DNA of 14,890 bases from Anaerolineaceae bacterium UBA4799. Its GTDB lineage: Bacteria > Chloroflexota > Anaerolineae > Anaerolineales > Anaerolineaceae. The stretch covers positions 51,833-66,722 of the forward strand of contig DHGL01000036.1 of assembly GCA_002402725.1 (NCBI GenBank), in the 5' to 3' direction. The position numbers were made by a program, and so were the translations under genes. How positions within the stretch are numbered: position 1 is the stretch's first letter; each line of letters opens with the position of its first letter. A model generated the notes under the pieces. The model saw only the letters and a program-made list of their open reading frames with translations, ran no database searches and had not been told where the DNA came from. Positions 8,416 through 14,653 of this stretch are shown here, one piece after another.

Positions 8416-8424
8416 ATTATAACA
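8416..8424 (-). promoter_or_regulatory. Extended -10 promoter of the FKBP gene
   Basis: The minus strand reads TGTTATAAT, a perfect -10 hexamer with the TGn extension, about 40 bases upstream of the TTG start. The -35 is poor (CTGCAA at 17-base spacing), as is common when the -10 is extended. The transcript would start near 8409 and have a leader of about 33 bases. It lies in the 103-base gap behind the upstream gene. Confidence 0.7.
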
Positions 8425-8479
8425 TCCAGCGGTATTAATTGCAGAAACACTGGGAGGAAGAAAAAGGATGATTAGAAAA

Positions 8480-9178
8480 TCAATAACTGATGAAAACTTC
8501 GCAGCTCTCGATATTCCCGGCGCTGGTCAATGTGTTCATTGCCTGCAGCCAGGACTCGGCGGTCAGGCTGGTTGAAAAGTGCTCCGGGAGCAATTCTGTC
8601 CAGCGGATATTATCTAAAACCTGGTCGAACCCATTTTGACCAATTTGGGCGCATATGCTGTTGATAGAAGCCTGCTCGCGGGTGATGATCGATTTGACTT
8701 CCTGAGGTGAAAGTGGTTGCTGCTGTGGAAGTCTAAATGAACCTTGACCTAACCAGGCTTCGATTGACGCCACAGCGAAATTATCCAGTAGGATATAGCC
8801 GTTTGTTTCAATATCGTATTGGCGTTCAATCTTTTTGATCACACGGTCGGGTATTGTGGCGTCGTGGTTCAAGCGGAAAAAGGAAAATGGATCACTGTCA
8901 ACATCAGCATCAGTAACAGGATAGAGGGAAACAAACGCCAGGTGCGGAGGGGAAGTGTAATTCACGAACAAGCCCCATACAGAGACCAGGACTGACGACT
9001 CCCCACCTGTTTCAGAAACATGAACGAGCAGATAGTTTTGCTGGACCGAGGTGGAATCAAAACCGGTGGCGCCTGTTGGATGCTGCATGTGCTCATTCAA
9101 CCGGTCAGCAGCGCGAAAGCCCATATATAACGAAGCCAGGAAGAGGAGGGCGACTAATACCAGGACGATTTTTTTCAT
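8480..9178 (-). CDS. Membrane-anchored protein, possibly a diverged LytR-CpsA-Psr-like domain
   Basis: A 232-residue protein with an N-terminal signal anchor (KK followed by a hydrophobic stretch, about 4-20), so the rest is probably outside the membrane. The body has two stretches that recall LytR-CpsA-Psr proteins, which attach glycopolymers to cell wall. One is LLVHVSETGGESSVLVSVWG (50-69), like the strand that opens that domain. The other is the pair IKKIERQYDIETNGYILLDNF and ASIEAWLG (about 114-143), like the 'YVxVDFxGF...DALGG' segment. The usual PRD-type arginine is absent (the corresponding place reads SLYPVTDAD), and the protein is shorter than the family. The fold call is a guess from pattern only; plain 'hypothetical exported protein' is the safe reading. 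No ribosome site is obvious before the ATG at 9178. It follows the ftsZ cluster but has its own candidate promoter. Confidence 0.7.
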   Translation of the reverse strand: MKKIVLVLVALLFLASLYMGFRAADRLNEHMQHPTGATGFDSTSVQQNYLLVHVSETGGESSVLVSVWGLFVNYTSPPHLAFVSLYPVTDADVDSDPFSFFRLNHDATIPDRVIKKIERQYDIETNGYILLDNFAVASIEAWLGQGSFRLPQQQPLSPQEVKSIITREQASINSICAQIGQNGFDQVLDNIRWTELLPEHFSTSLTAESWLQAMNTLTSAGNIESCEVFISY

Positions 9179-9215
9179 TGGGACGCTCGAGTACAGATGA
9201 AAATCTGATTAAATG

Positions 9216-9224
9216 ATTCTAACA
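9216..9224 (-). promoter_or_regulatory. Candidate extended -10 promoter of the membrane-anchored protein gene
   Basis: The minus strand reads TGTTAGAAT, one mismatch from a perfect -10, with the TGn extension. It lies about 38 bases upstream of the ATG at 9178. The -35 position holds no recognisable hexamer; a palindrome occupies the spacer instead. The transcript would start near 9209. Confidence 0.5.
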
Positions 9225-9247
9225 TCATGTTCGCTTCGAACATCATG
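9221..9247. repeat. Palindrome and direct repeat over a promoter (candidate operator)
   Basis: On the plus strand ATGTTCG (9227-9233) and CGAACAT (9237-9243) form a perfect 7-bp inverted repeat with a 3-base centre CTT. The 9-base AACATCATG occurs twice as a direct repeat (9221-9229 and 9239-9247), 18 bases apart. The whole sits directly upstream of the TAGAAT hexamer, over the spacer and -35 region of the minus-strand promoter. An operator is the favoured reading. It also follows the stop of the small membrane gene by about 30 bases, but with no T-tract it is not a normal intrinsic terminator. Confidence 0.55.
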
Positions 9248-9273
9248 CTTCAACTGAGACGCTGGATTAACGA

Positions 9274-9492
9274 TCACATCACGAGCAGAGAAACAGAGTA
9301 AATCAATAGACCGCCAGCGAATCCGGCGCAGCAGATAAGCAACACGATGGCAATTTTGCGTACCATGCCTTTATCCTGCGTAACCAAATATGTCGCTCGG
9401 ACGATAGCGCGCAGCAGGCTTGATTTCGTTAACATCGTGATGATGAGATTCCAGAATCCCAGTTCTATTGAGTTGATGAGTTCGGTGATCAT
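9274..9492 (-). CDS. Small hypothetical membrane protein
   Basis: I do not recognise this 72-residue protein. It has a moderately hydrophobic N-terminal segment (about 12-22), a polar middle with basic residues (RAIVRATYLVTQDKGMVRK, 28-46), and a strong C-terminal membrane helix (about 47-71, starting IAIVLLICCAGFAGG). The ATG at 9492 has AGAGGA a few bases upstream and lies only 8 bases after the stop of the preceding small gene. It is therefore probably the last member of the unit that contains ftsZ. Small membrane proteins next to ftsZ sometimes tether or regulate the Z ring, but nothing in this sequence shows that role. Confidence 0.65.
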   Translation of the reverse strand: MITELINSIELGFWNLIITMLTKSSLLRAIVRATYLVTQDKGMVRKIAIVLLICCAGFAGGLLIYSVSLLVM

Positions 9493-9500
9493 AACATCCT

Positions 9501-9719
9501 CTATCTTGAAGTGGTGAGCTTCAGGATCTTGCCATTTTCATCCGAGACGACGCGAACGGTGCGGAGGAGTGTTTTTCCGTCCTCGGTCTTCGCCTTCCCG
9601 TGAAAAATCAACTGGAATTTGTCCGCAGGCAAGGCTTTGACCTGGGGTGATGCGCCTTTTAATTCAGGGAACTGCCTGTAAACTGAAGCACAAACCGCGT
9701 TTTTTGTCCTGGCGTCCAT
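9501..9719 (-). CDS. 72-residue hypothetical protein encoded directly after ftsZ
   Basis: I do not recognise this protein. I place its start at the ATG at 9719 (MDARTKNAVC), since AAAGGAG lies just upstream at ideal spacing. A longer reading from 9803 would overlap the conserved C-terminal end of FtsZ. It starts 10 bases after the ftsZ stop. The protein is soluble, with a helical first third (CASVYRQFPELKG) and a strand-rich remainder (FQLIFHGKAKTEDGKTLLRT, then VRVVSDENGKILKLTTSR). The last part looks like two antiparallel strands around a DENGK turn. No signal peptide or membrane segment is seen. The tight spacing argues for co-expression with FtsZ. Confidence 0.8.
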   Translation of the reverse strand: MDARTKNAVCASVYRQFPELKGASPQVKALPADKFQLIFHGKAKTEDGKTLLRTVRVVSDENGKILKLTTSR

Positions 9720-9729
9720 GACACTCCTT

Positions 9730-10896
9730 TCACAAACTTTTACGCCGCATGAAGGCTGGAACGTCAAGTTCCGATTGGGCGGCTGCCAGCTCCGGGTTAA
9801 CATCGGCTATATTTTCCTGGTAGGGAAGGCTGGCTGGAACTGGTGAATCTCCACTGGTTGTAGTAACAGGCGCCGAGACTGGCAAGCGGCGTTTAACCCG
9901 ATTCGGGTCAAGTGAGGTGGCGCCAATGCCAGTTAACACCAGGATTACCTGGACGCGGTCCTCCATCCTGTTATCACAAATGACACCGGGGATGATTTCC
10001 GCCATTCCCCCGCTCTTTTCCTGCAGGTTGTTAAGCGCTCCTATTACCTCGAGGAAAGAAAGGTCATTCCCGCCCGTAAAGTTGGCAATAATCCCGCTGG
10101 CATCCTCCAGGTCGATCGATTCAAGCATGGGGTGATGCAGCGCGTGCTCAAGGGCATCGCTGACACGGTTCTCGCCTTGCCCGGTGCCAATCGCCAGCAG
10201 CGAACCACCGCCGTTGAGCATCATGTTTTTGATATGGGAGAAATCCACATTGATCAACCCTGGCTGTGTGATCAATTCGGATATTCCCTGGATACCCTGT
10301 CGCAGGATATCATCTGCGAGACGGAAAGCCATTTCAATTGGCAGGTTGTGAGAAGCTACTTGTAAAAGGCGGTCATTGGGGACGGTGATGAGGGTGTCTG
10401 TATGCTGCTGCAGTTTTTTTAATCCATCACGCGCGTTGGATTGCCTGCGGCCGATCTCAAAAGAAAAAGGCAGACTGACAACTGCGACCACTACTGCTCC
10501 TAATGACTTGGCTACCCGGGCGGCGACAGAGATAGCGCCAGTGCCTGTACCACCACCCATGCCGGCTGTAAGAAACACCATGTCGGCTCCTGCCAGCGCA
10601 CTGGTGAGTTCAGATAGGCTTTCTTCAGCAGCGGCTTCGCCAACCGCGGGGTCGCCACCCGCACCGAGTCCGCGGGTGATTTTACGCCCCAGTTGGATCT
10701 TGATATCTGCCTGGCTGTTTCTCAACACCTGGGCATCAGAATTCGCTGCGATGAATTCAATCCCTTCCAGACCGAGTTCGATCATACGGTCAACCGCGTT
10801 CTGGCCGCCGCCACCCAATCCAATCACTTTTAGTACAGGTGGATTGGCTTTTATGGGTGTGTGTAGGATATGGGAGTTGATGGCTGAGTTATCCAT
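9730..10896 (-). CDS. ftsZ: Cell division GTPase FtsZ, with an altered T7 loop
   Basis: A 388-residue tubulin homologue that polymerises with GTP to form the division ring. Visible parts are the N-terminal VIGLGGGGQNAVDRMI (24-39), AANSDAQVL (50-58), GLGAGGDPAVGEAAAEES (76-93), the tubulin signature AGMGGGTGTGA (111-121) and PNDRLL (173-178). The T7 loop is LINVDFSHIKNMM (214-226). The linker is short (about 335-377), and the C-terminal peptide DVPAFMRRK (378-386) is the type that binds FtsA, SepF or ZipA-like partners. The oddity is H221: the family has NxDxxD, and the second aspartate (D212 in E. coli), which helps hydrolyse GTP in the neighbouring subunit, is histidine here (CAT codon). 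N216 and D218 are kept. The gene starts 3 bases after the upstream stop; its ribosome site GAGAGGT overlaps that stop. Confidence 0.96.
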   Translation of the reverse strand: MDNSAINSHILHTPIKANPPVLKVIGLGGGGQNAVDRMIELGLEGIEFIAANSDAQVLRNSQADIKIQLGRKITRGLGAGGDPAVGEAAAEESLSELTSALAGADMVFLTAGMGGGTGTGAISVAARVAKSLGAVVVAVVSLPFSFEIGRRQSNARDGLKKLQQHTDTLITVPNDRLLQVASHNLPIEMAFRLADDILRQGIQGISELITQPGLINVDFSHIKNMMLNGGGSLLAIGTGQGENRVSDALEHALHHPMLESIDLEDASGIIANFTGGNDLSFLEVIGALNNLQEKSGGMAEIIPGVICDNRMEDRVQVILVLTGIGATSLDPNRVKRRLPVSAPVTTTSGDSPVPASLPYQENIADVNPELAAAQSELDVPAFMRRKSL

Positions 10897-10899
10897 GGT

Positions 10900-12246
10900 T
10901 TACCTCTCTGCGAGCTGGGTTGCAATACTTGTACCATCTCCGCTGATGCGCTCTACAATGGAACCAGTACGGCGCAATTCCTCGAGAGATGCTTCAGGAA
11001 AGGTCTGTTCACCGCCGATTACGGTGACGCGCCGGGCGAGAGCGGCTTCCTGGATGGAAAAACCAATCGCCGGGCGGAATTTTTGTATAAAGGAGCGGGT
11101 GACATCAAGGTGAAATTCAGCGATTCCCCACTCATAAACCGGCAAGAGCAGATAGTGTTGAATTGGATGGGCCGGGAGCGCTGTATTTCCGGCAACTGAC
11201 TCTGCTACAACCGGGGAGTCTGCTTCATCCAATATTCCGGTTGCACCGCTGCTGGCTTCTGATGTTTGCCCCGGCATCAACAGGTCTGCTACAGGCAGAT
11301 ACTCTTCAGGAGTTTTAAACCAGGCGCAAGCATAATCCGTTGAATCCGGTTCAGCGCTGAGCAAATAAAAACTACAACTTCTCACGTATTGCGGTATGGT
11401 GTTATCTGAAGTACTTCCCTTGAGCATTTCCAGGATGCTCAGGCAAATACCGGCATGCGTCTCGGGTGAGTAGGGCTGTCCAGGTTCGCGAATCCCTGCC
11501 CCCAACATAAAAACCGGTAAATCTTTGTCACACACAGTGCGGGCTGTCGCTTGCAGCCATTCAAAATTGTGGAAGCCATGCTGGTCCTGGCTTTGCGCAT
11601 TGGAAATGTAGGGTAGTGAATTTGGCCATTTCACTGGCCCGCCTGCGCCATACTCTAGTCCGTGATTGTATGTAAAAGCGTAAGATGCCAACCCCATTTG
11701 TTTAATCAAGGAGGAATAACCGCGTCGTTGTATGGATTGCAGGGACTGTTTGAGGAAAGTGAGATCCCAGTAACTGCCTCCGGGCTGGAGGGGTGGAAAT
11801 ATGGGTGTCATCCCTGCCTGGGCAGCAGCCACAGCCAGCGGCAAGAAGCGGTCGATGAACCTTTCAACAAGGTTTTGCTGCACCCAACCAGCAGCTGACC
11901 AGCTCGACATTTCATTCGGACGATCAAAAAGGATGATGTATTTTACGCCCCAGTGTGCGTAAGCGGTAAATATGGCTTTCATGTCACCGGCTGAGGGGGT
12001 GTTCGGCAACGCCAGGGGAATCTGAACCAGGGGAGTGATATCCGCTTTAATCAAACCAGAGATAAATTGCTCGGGAATGGCGCGCGTGGCGTCGGAGATA
12101 AGCACCAGCCAGCTGGTCTTGAGATACTGTAATACCGGAAGCCAGGTGGAAAGGTCCTTGTTAGTGTAATGGGTGGTATCCGGAAAGTAGTGAATTCCTA
12201 CCCGATGTGAGATGAGCTCCCTGGTTTTTCTACTTTTCAATATCAT
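10900..12246 (-). CDS. Hypothetical protein upstream of ftsZ: barrel-like body with a cell-wall-binding-like tail
   Basis: A 448-residue protein I cannot name. The body (about 15-280) has alternating strands and helices reminiscent of a glycosidase-type TIM barrel: VGIHYFPDTTHY, SWLVLISDATRAIP, ITPLVQIPLALPN, GVKYIILFDRPNEMSSW, then AGMTPIFPPLQPGG. The RPNEM and LGAGIRE stretches could be strand ends, but I cannot assign catalytic residues. The tail (about 385-448) contains RRVTVIGGEQTFPEASLEEL and a stretch ending VERISGDG. It resembles one unit of the cell wall binding repeat 2 family (PF04122), which reads roughly 'VxVIGGxxAVSxxVxxxL...RIxGxxR'. There is no signal peptide, which is odd for a wall-binding protein. 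The ATG at 12246 has GGAGAGGT upstream. It is coupled to ftsZ (3-base gap), so a link to division or envelope is plausible but unproven. Confidence 0.78.
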   Translation of the reverse strand: MILKSRKTRELISHRVGIHYFPDTTHYTNKDLSTWLPVLQYLKTSWLVLISDATRAIPEQFISGLIKADITPLVQIPLALPNTPSAGDMKAIFTAYAHWGVKYIILFDRPNEMSSWSAAGWVQQNLVERFIDRFLPLAVAAAQAGMTPIFPPLQPGGSYWDLTFLKQSLQSIQRRGYSSLIKQMGLASYAFTYNHGLEYGAGGPVKWPNSLPYISNAQSQDQHGFHNFEWLQATARTVCDKDLPVFMLGAGIREPGQPYSPETHAGICLSILEMLKGSTSDNTIPQYVRSCSFYLLSAEPDSTDYACAWFKTPEEYLPVADLLMPGQTSEASSGATGILDEADSPVVAESVAGNTALPAHPIQHYLLLPVYEWGIAEFHLDVTRSFIQKFRPAIGFSIQEAALARRVTVIGGEQTFPEASLEELRRTGSIVERISGDGTSIATQLAER

Positions 12247-12267
12247 GCTGCACCTCTCCAGCCCTGC

Positions 12268-12273
12268 GTTATA
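12268..12273 (-). promoter_or_regulatory. Weak candidate -10 for the ftsZ-containing unit
   Basis: On the minus strand TATAAC lies about 22 bases upstream of the ATG at 12246. The upstream ATCTTG at 16-base spacing is a poor -35. It is placed correctly for the first gene of the unit and lies within the 99-base divergent gap, but the match is weak and the TACTAT a little further upstream is an alternative. Confidence 0.3.
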
Positions 12274-12307
12274 CGTAACAAGATAGTAGCAAGATGCGTG
12301 CCAGCTT

Positions 12308-12327
12308 GAATTGCGTTAATCCAATTC
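12308..12327. repeat. Inverted repeat upstream of the SDR promoter -10
   Basis: GAATTG (12308-12313) and CAATTC (12322-12327) form a 6-bp inverted repeat with an 8-base spacer. They end four bases before the -10 hexamer at 12331, so a bound protein would cover the -35 region. It could be an operator for the divergent promoters. With only six base pairs, chance is a real alternative. Confidence 0.35.
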
Positions 12328-12336
12328 TGCTATAAT
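12328..12336 (+). promoter_or_regulatory. Extended -10 promoter giving a nearly leaderless SDR transcript
   Basis: TGCTATAAT is a perfect TATAAT with the TGn extension. TTGAAT at 12306 is a possible -35, though at the long spacing of 19. The transcript should start around 12342-12344, and the ATG is at 12346, so the leader would be only two to four bases. No ribosome-binding sequence exists between the promoter and the start codon, which agrees with leaderless translation. Confidence 0.75.
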
Positions 12337-12345
12337 TCCGTCGTT

Positions 12346-13242
12346 ATGATTCTTGTCACGGGTGGTACTGGATTTATCGGGCGGTCACTCATCAGAGCGC
12401 TGGTATCTTCAGGCGGGCAGGTTCGCGTTTTGTTGCGCCCCTCCAAAACATCCCCAAACTTTCCTAAAGGAATCTCTGTCGAAGTGGCGGTGAGCAGTTT
12501 TTTTGACCAGCGCAGTTTGCGGGCGGCACTGAAGGGGGTTGATTACCTGTATCATTTCGCGGGGGCTGAGAGGCAAGGACTCAACGCCAACCTGAACCAA
12601 ATCGATGTAGAAGGCACCGCCAATTTGATGCGTGCCGCTAAGGATGCCAACCTCAAACGCGTTATCTATCTTAGTCATCACGGTGCTGATCGGGGATCAG
12701 CCTACCCGGTGATGAAGGCCAAAGGCATCGCTGAGAATTGGATCATCAACAGTGGCATACCTTACACGATCCTGAGAACTGGAGCAGTTTATGGACCTGG
12801 GGATCAATTCACCGTCCCACTCACCAGGTTATTACGAATTTCCCCGTATTTTTTTATGATGCCTGGAGATGGCTCCAACCTTCTGCAACCCATCTGGATT
12901 GAGGATTTGGTCACCTGTATTCTGTTGGCGTCGGCAGATGAAACCAAGGTCAACCGGGTTATTCCCATGGGCGGAATTGAACACATGCCTTACCTGGAAA
13001 TCGTCAAGTTGGTGATGAAACAGACCGGGATCAGCAGGAAGCCGGTTGGCGTGACACCAGAATTCCTGCGTGGCTTATCTTTATGGATTGCCCAGGTTTA
13101 CCCGAAATTCCCGGTATCAATTTTTTGGCTGGATTATCTGGCCGTAGACCGCATTACCACACTGGACTCGGTTCCACGCGAATTTGGACTGATTCCGACA
13201 AGGCTTAAAAACCAAATCGATTATCTAACGAGAAAGATTTGA
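12346..13242 (+). CDS. NAD(P)-dependent epimerase/dehydratase (atypical SDR, NmrA/NDUFA9-like)
   Basis: A 298-residue Rossmann-fold protein of the extended or atypical SDR group. The cofactor loop is MILVTGGTGFIGRSLIRALV (1-20), followed by the basic VRVLLRPSK, which suggests NADP. VDYLYHFAGAE (65-75), VEGTANLMRAA (88-98) and the pair S110 (IYLSHHG) and Y120/K124 (YPVMK) match the SDR catalytic layout. Next comes PYTILRTGAVYGPGDQF (139-155), the usual substrate-side segment. The substrate is unknown: sugar-nucleotide, lipid or quinone-linked relatives are all possible. Near 240-280 the protein has a long hydrophobic aromatic stretch (LSLWIAQVYPKFPVSIFWLDYL), which could associate with the membrane. 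The GH57 gene follows after 6 bases, so the two are probably co-transcribed from the promoter at 12328. Confidence 0.88.
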   Translation: MILVTGGTGFIGRSLIRALVSSGGQVRVLLRPSKTSPNFPKGISVEVAVSSFFDQRSLRAALKGVDYLYHFAGAERQGLNANLNQIDVEGTANLMRAAKDANLKRVIYLSHHGADRGSAYPVMKAKGIAENWIINSGIPYTILRTGAVYGPGDQFTVPLTRLLRISPYFFMMPGDGSNLLQPIWIEDLVTCILLASADETKVNRVIPMGGIEHMPYLEIVKLVMKQTGISRKPVGVTPEFLRGLSLWIAQVYPKFPVSIFWLDYLAVDRITTLDSVPREFGLIPTRLKNQIDYLTRKI

Positions 13243-13248
13243 TCCAAT

Positions 13249-14652
13249 ATGCCAGAGAATAGAGAATTCTGCGTCCATGCTCATTTTTACCAGCCTCCGC
13301 GCGAAGACCCATTCATCGACAAAATCCCGGTTGAGCCAGGAGCGGCGCCTTATGCAAACTGGAATGAACGCGTGTTGGCGACCTGTTACCAACCGAATGT
13401 TGAGGAGCGAAACTTCAGCGAGTTGAGCTTCAATCTCGGGCCGACACTGACCGGTTGGATGGGTGAATACGCACCGGATGTACTCGCTAAGATCGTCCAG
13501 GAGGACGTGCTGAATACAACACTCTACGGTGCCGGAAATGCGATTGCCCAACCGTATCACCACACGATTCTTCCCCTGGCGAATTCAGAGGATAAACGTA
13601 CCCAGGTGACCTGGGGCATTGAAGCCTTCAGGCATGTTTTCAGCAGGGCTCCCCTTGGAATGTGGTTGCCCGAAACGGCAGTGGATTATGAAACACTGCG
13701 TATTCTTGCATCCTCCCACATCAAATTTACCATTCTTGCTCCCTGGCAGGTGCAGGTGATCGAAGGGGAATCTCCGTATTTAGTCGACCTGGGGGGTGGA
13801 AAATCGATAGTGGTGTTTGCGTATCATGGTGGATTAAGTTCGACGGTTAGTTTTGATACTTTCGCAACCAGCAATGCCGATGCATTTGCTGAGTTTTACC
13901 TCAAACCTGAGATCGATCGTTATAATCCAAATCAATTCCTGTTGATTGCGAGCGACGGGGAGCTTTATGGACATCATCAGCCTTATCGTGAGAAATTCCT
14001 GTCGAGACTGCTGGATGGGTTGTCCAACGGCATCGGTTTACGTGCGACGTACCCGGCATTGTGGATGAAAAATCACCAGGTAAAAGGCAGGGCAAGCATC
14101 GTTGAGAATACATCATGGAGTTGTTATCATGGTGTTGAACGATGGCGTGCTGAATGCGATTGCACGCCGGGCAGTAGTTGGAAAGCGGGATTGCGTGAAG
14201 CGCTCACGCTGATCGCAGCGCGGATTGATGAGGGTTTTGTAGAAATTTGCAGCGCGTATGGCTTGGATCCATATCCCGTGAGGAATGATTACATCAAGGT
14301 TGTGCTAGGAATAAGCAGCTTCGAAGAGTGGCTGGTAGATACAAGCAGGATAGACGTGTCGACCATCGGTCAGCGTAAATTAGCCATGTTGTTTAAAGCC
14401 CAGAGGCTGCGCCAGCAGATGTTCAGTTCGTGCGGTTGGTTTTTTAACGAATTGACACGCATCGAACCGCGTAATAACCTGGCTTACGCTGCGCACGCGG
14501 TAGTATTTATGGAATCTCTCACCGGCAGGGATTTTCACAGCATGGCGCTGCCTGTTTTGCGCGAATCTGTCAGTAATGCCAGTGGTGAAACCGCATTGGA
14601 CCTATTTATGTTCGCTTATCAGCGGTTCAAGAACTTGCAGAAAACAGTCTGA
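13249..14652 (+). CDS. Glycoside hydrolase family 57 protein (DUF3536-type, short form)
   Basis: A 467-residue GH57 protein; the family includes alpha-amylases, 4-alpha-glucanotransferases, branching enzymes and alpha-galactosidases. The N-terminal motif is VHAHFYQPPREDPF (9-22; H10 and H12). NWNERVLATCYQPN (37-50) and SFNLGPTLTGW (60-70) follow, then YGAGNAIAQPYHHTILPLA (93-111). The likely nucleophile is E142 in GMWLPETAVD (137-146), and the likely acid is D236 in ASDGELYGHH (234-243). Both are placed as in characterised GH57 enzymes. The sequence closely matches the GH57 type fused to DUF3536, whose usual members run to about 800 residues. Here the part after the barrel is much shorter, so only a reduced form of that region can be present. 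There is no signal peptide, so it should act on internal glycans such as glycogen. The substrate is unknown. The ribosome site before the ATG is weak. Confidence 0.9.
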   Translation: MPENREFCVHAHFYQPPREDPFIDKIPVEPGAAPYANWNERVLATCYQPNVEERNFSELSFNLGPTLTGWMGEYAPDVLAKIVQEDVLNTTLYGAGNAIAQPYHHTILPLANSEDKRTQVTWGIEAFRHVFSRAPLGMWLPETAVDYETLRILASSHIKFTILAPWQVQVIEGESPYLVDLGGGKSIVVFAYHGGLSSTVSFDTFATSNADAFAEFYLKPEIDRYNPNQFLLIASDGELYGHHQPYREKFLSRLLDGLSNGIGLRATYPALWMKNHQVKGRASIVENTSWSCYHGVERWRAECDCTPGSSWKAGLREALTLIAARIDEGFVEICSAYGLDPYPVRNDYIKVVLGISSFEEWLVDTSRIDVSTIGQRKLAMLFKAQRLRQQMFSSCGWFFNELTRIEPRNNLAYAAHAVVFMESLTGRDFHSMALPVLRESVSNASGETALDLFMFAYQRFKNLQKTV

Positions 14653-14653
14653 G

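Noticed and set aside
9227..9243. Hairpin read as a terminator for the ftsZ unit
   Set aside because: The stem is A/T-mixed with a 3-base loop and is not followed by a T-tract in either direction. A regulatory site fits better.
9485..9500. Another GATGTTATGATC block at the start of the small membrane gene, resembling the shared promoter
   Set aside because: It contains the ATG start itself and the ribosome site AGAGGA. A promoter there could not express the gene, so the likeness is coincidental.
9720..9803. Longer reading of the 72-residue gene, starting at 9803
   Set aside because: It would overlap the conserved FtsZ C-terminal peptide in another frame, whereas the ATG at 9719 has a strong AAAGGAG at proper spacing.
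10376..11113. Plus-strand open frame of 245 residues opposite ftsZ and its upstream gene
   Set aside because: It is low in complexity (rich in A, P, S and R), has no recognisable domain, and runs antisense to well-conserved FtsZ codons. It is a shadow frame.
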